From assembly GCF_016654015.1 (NCBI RefSeq), contig NZ_JAEPWM010000002.1, positions 62,001 through 126,000 of the forward strand: a stretch of 64,000 nucleotides of DNA. Direction: 5' to 3'. Every line of letters begins with the position of its first letter. The stretch's first letter is position 1. Below are positions 62,722 through 64,000 of this stretch, in pieces. This DNA is from Ramlibacter ginsenosidimutans (lineage in GTDB: Bacteria; Pseudomonadota; Gammaproteobacteria; Burkholderiales; Burkholderiaceae_C). The notes under the pieces are model-generated. The model was not told the DNA's origin. It ran no database searches and saw nothing but the letters and a program-made list of their open reading frames with translations. A program made the translations under genes and the position numbers.

Positions 62722-64000
62722 CTACTCGGCCGTCAGGTGCTTGCCCACGATGCCGGCCAGTTCGAACATCGTCACCTGCGGCTTGCCGAACACCGGCCGC
62801 AGCTTGTCGTCGGCGTTGATCGCGCGCTTGTCCTTCGCGTCCTGCAGACCCTGGGCCTTGATGTAGTCCCAGATGCGCTTGATCACCTCGGTGCGCGCGA
62901 TCGGCTCGTTGCCCACCACCGCCGCGAGCGCGGGGCTCGGCTTCAGCCCCGCACCGGTCTTGCGCGGCGTTGCCGGCTTCGCCGCCGTCTTCCTGGCCGC
63001 GGCTTTCTTCGCGGGCGCCGCCGCCTTCTTTGCCACCGCCTTCGCGGCCTTCGCGGTTGCCTTGTACGGCGCCGGCGGCTCCTTCGCCCTGGACTTCGCA
63101 ACGGCCGTCGTCTTCGTTGCCGCGCCCGCGGTCTTGCGCGGCGGGAACTTGGAGGCGCGCGGCTCGAACGCGAAGTTCACCTTGCCCGCTTCCGCGTCCC
63201 AGGTGAGGTAGGCCTTGAAGGGCCGCCGCGTGCGCATGGAGATGAACTTGTCCAGCAGGTCGGTCTTGCCCGTGGCCAGCAGCTTGGCCATCTGCTCGCG
63301 CTCGACCGGCTGCTGCAGGATGATCTTGCCGGTGCGGAAATCGCAGGTCGGCGTGGCATGCGCCTCGGTCGGCACCGAGCGCTCGCAGACGTAGTTGCTG
63401 CCCCACTCGAACACCTTGTGCCCGCACTTGGGGCAGGGGCCCAGCGGCTCCTGCGGCGAGAAGTCGATCACCTCGCCGGTTTCGGCGGGGTTGTCTTCCT
63501 TGCCGAAGTCGAACTCCAGCTTCCAGTTCTTCTCTTCCTCGTCGTACACCAGCGCCAGTTCGGCGGTGAATGGCCAGCCCGCCTTGGAGCGGAAGCCCTG
63601 CAGCGGGCCGACGCGCTTGTCGCGCAGGAAGGACTCGACTTCTTCGAGCTCGAACGGACGGCCCGCCGGGATCTTGGTGAACGAGAAGCCGCAGGGCTGC
63701 TGGCCCTGCTTGCCGATGCAGTTGTAGCGGCGATAGCTCTCCTGCACCACGCCGCCGCAGTTCGGGCACGGCGTCTTGAGCGTCGCGTAGTCGCCCGGCA
63801 CGGTGTCCCGGTCGTACTCCTTGGCCTTCATGACGATGCGCTTCGTCATGTCGGCGATCTCGTGCATGAACTGTTCGCGCGAGAGCTTGCCGTGCTCCAT
63901 CTGCGCGAGCTTGTATTCCCACTCGCCGGTGAGCTCCGGCTTGCTCAGTTCCTCCACGCCCAGGCCGCGCAGCAGCGTCATCAGCTGGAAGGCCTTGGCG
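62722..64000 (-). CDS. topB: DNA topoisomerase III, C-terminal part with zinc fingers and SWIB domain (5' end outside window)
   Basis: The frame runs off the right edge, so the gene start and most of the topoisomerase core are missing. What remains begins at the core's end (LMTLLRGLGVEELSKPELTGEWEYKL). It then has two treble-clef zinc fingers (CPNCGGVV with a partner pair, and CPKCGHKVFEWGSNYVC). Next is a long Ala/Lys/Pro-rich basic linker (about 60 residues, histone H1-like), and last a C-terminal SWIB/MDM2-like domain (RTEVIKRIWDYIKAQGLQD...). Such a SWIB fusion is known in some beta-proteobacterial and chlamydial topoisomerases. It relaxes or decatenates single-strand-containing DNA. Topoisomerase I is an alternative reading, but the layout of the C-terminal fingers favours TopB. 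Confidence 0.8.
   Translation of the reverse strand, partial: AKAFQLMTLLRGLGVEELSKPELTGEWEYKLAQMEHGKLSREQFMHEIADMTKRIVMKAKEYDRDTVPGDYATLKTPCPNCGGVVQESYRRYNCIGKQGQQPCGFSFTKIPAGRPFELEEVESFLRDKRVGPLQGFRSKAGWPFTAELALVYDEEEKNWKLEFDFGKEDNPAETGEVIDFSPQEPLGPCPKCGHKVFEWGSNYVCERSVPTEAHATPTCDFRTGKIILQQPVEREQMAKLLATGKTDLLDKFISMRTRRPFKAYLTWDAEAGKVNFAFEPRASKFPPRKTAGAATKTTAVAKSRAKEPPAPYKATAKAAKAVAKKAAAPAKKAAARKTAAKPATPRKTGAGLKPSPALAAVVGNEPIARTEVIKRIWDYIKAQGLQDAKDKRAINADDKLRPVFGKPQVTMFELAGIVGKHLTAE

Overview
This window reads as chromosomal DNA of a high-GC betaproteobacterium, most likely Burkholderiales/Comamonadaceae (Ramlibacter/Variovorax-like). The evidence is the GC-rich codon use throughout, the gene families and their order (metX-metW, amgK-rsmE, lptD-surA-rsmA, kefB/kdsD-kdsC-lptC, tkt-gap) and the TAAAAT-type -10 boxes. 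The placement comes from gene content, not from a marker gene. I saw no rRNA, tRNA, CRISPR array, insertion sequence, phage or conjugation gene. The region looks like ordinary core and shell chromosome with dense, often overlapping operons.

Layout. 1-4.8 kb: the 3' end of a flotillin-like gene, two SRPBCC paralogues (the second fused to a quinone oxidoreductase), a VOC protein, a cyclic-nucleotide-binding protein and an unknown protein. 4.8-10.5 kb: apt and a KefB-type antiporter (minus strand), divergent from kdsD-kdsC-lptC-SDR (KDO/LPS). 10.5-13.2 kb: two RRM/glycine-rich RNA-binding proteins and an ammonium transporter, all minus strand. 13.3-18.5 kb: a SAM-II riboswitch and terminator ahead of metX-metW-chrA, then a denD/otnI-like sugar-acid pair. 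18.5-25.4 kb: YigZ, DUF72, an M20 peptidase, a monoacylglycerol-lipase-like hydrolase, then amgK-rsmE-MFS (minus). 25.5-31.2 kb: lptD-surA-rsmA, then a barstar/barnase pair (minus). 31.4-45.4 kb: maeB, a large NAD-glutamate dehydrogenase, a lone type IV pilin, pepP, murU, speD, tkt-gap. 45.5-50.3 kb: pirin, slyD, an MFS transporter, a 2-oxopent-4-enoate hydratase-like protein and a ketopantoate-reductase-like protein (all minus). 50.8-55.7 kb: a DUF6600/FecR secreted protein, an EF-G-like GTPase and an EamA transporter. 55.8-60.9 kb: a tightly overlapping five-gene operon (glutamine-synthetase-like ligase, GNAT, Fe-alcohol dehydrogenase, PuuD-like amidase, aldehyde dehydrogenase). 60.9-64 kb: an AI-2E-family membrane protein, a YbhB/PEBP protein and the C-terminal part of a topoisomerase III with a SWIB domain.

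How the genes work together. Envelope building is recurrent: KDO synthesis (kdsD, kdsC), LPS transport (lptC, lptD), outer-membrane protein folding (surA) and peptidoglycan recycling (amgK, murU). Nitrogen and sulfur control shows in the sigma-54-type promoter before amt and the SAM-II riboswitch before metXW-chrA. The 55.8-60.9 kb operon looks like a complete gamma-glutamylation route for oxidising an amino alcohol or amine. 

The most interesting points are: a Shine-Dalgarno-sequestering hairpin conserved in the leaders of both RRM genes; chrA apparently placed under SAM-riboswitch control; the gamma-glutamyl operon with an alcohol dehydrogenase instead of an amine oxidase; a barnase-family protein whose catalytic histidine position is proline; an EF-G-like GTPase lacking the switch-II histidine; and an SRPBCC-quinone oxidoreductase fusion. 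All functional statements are from reading the sequence; no database search was run.
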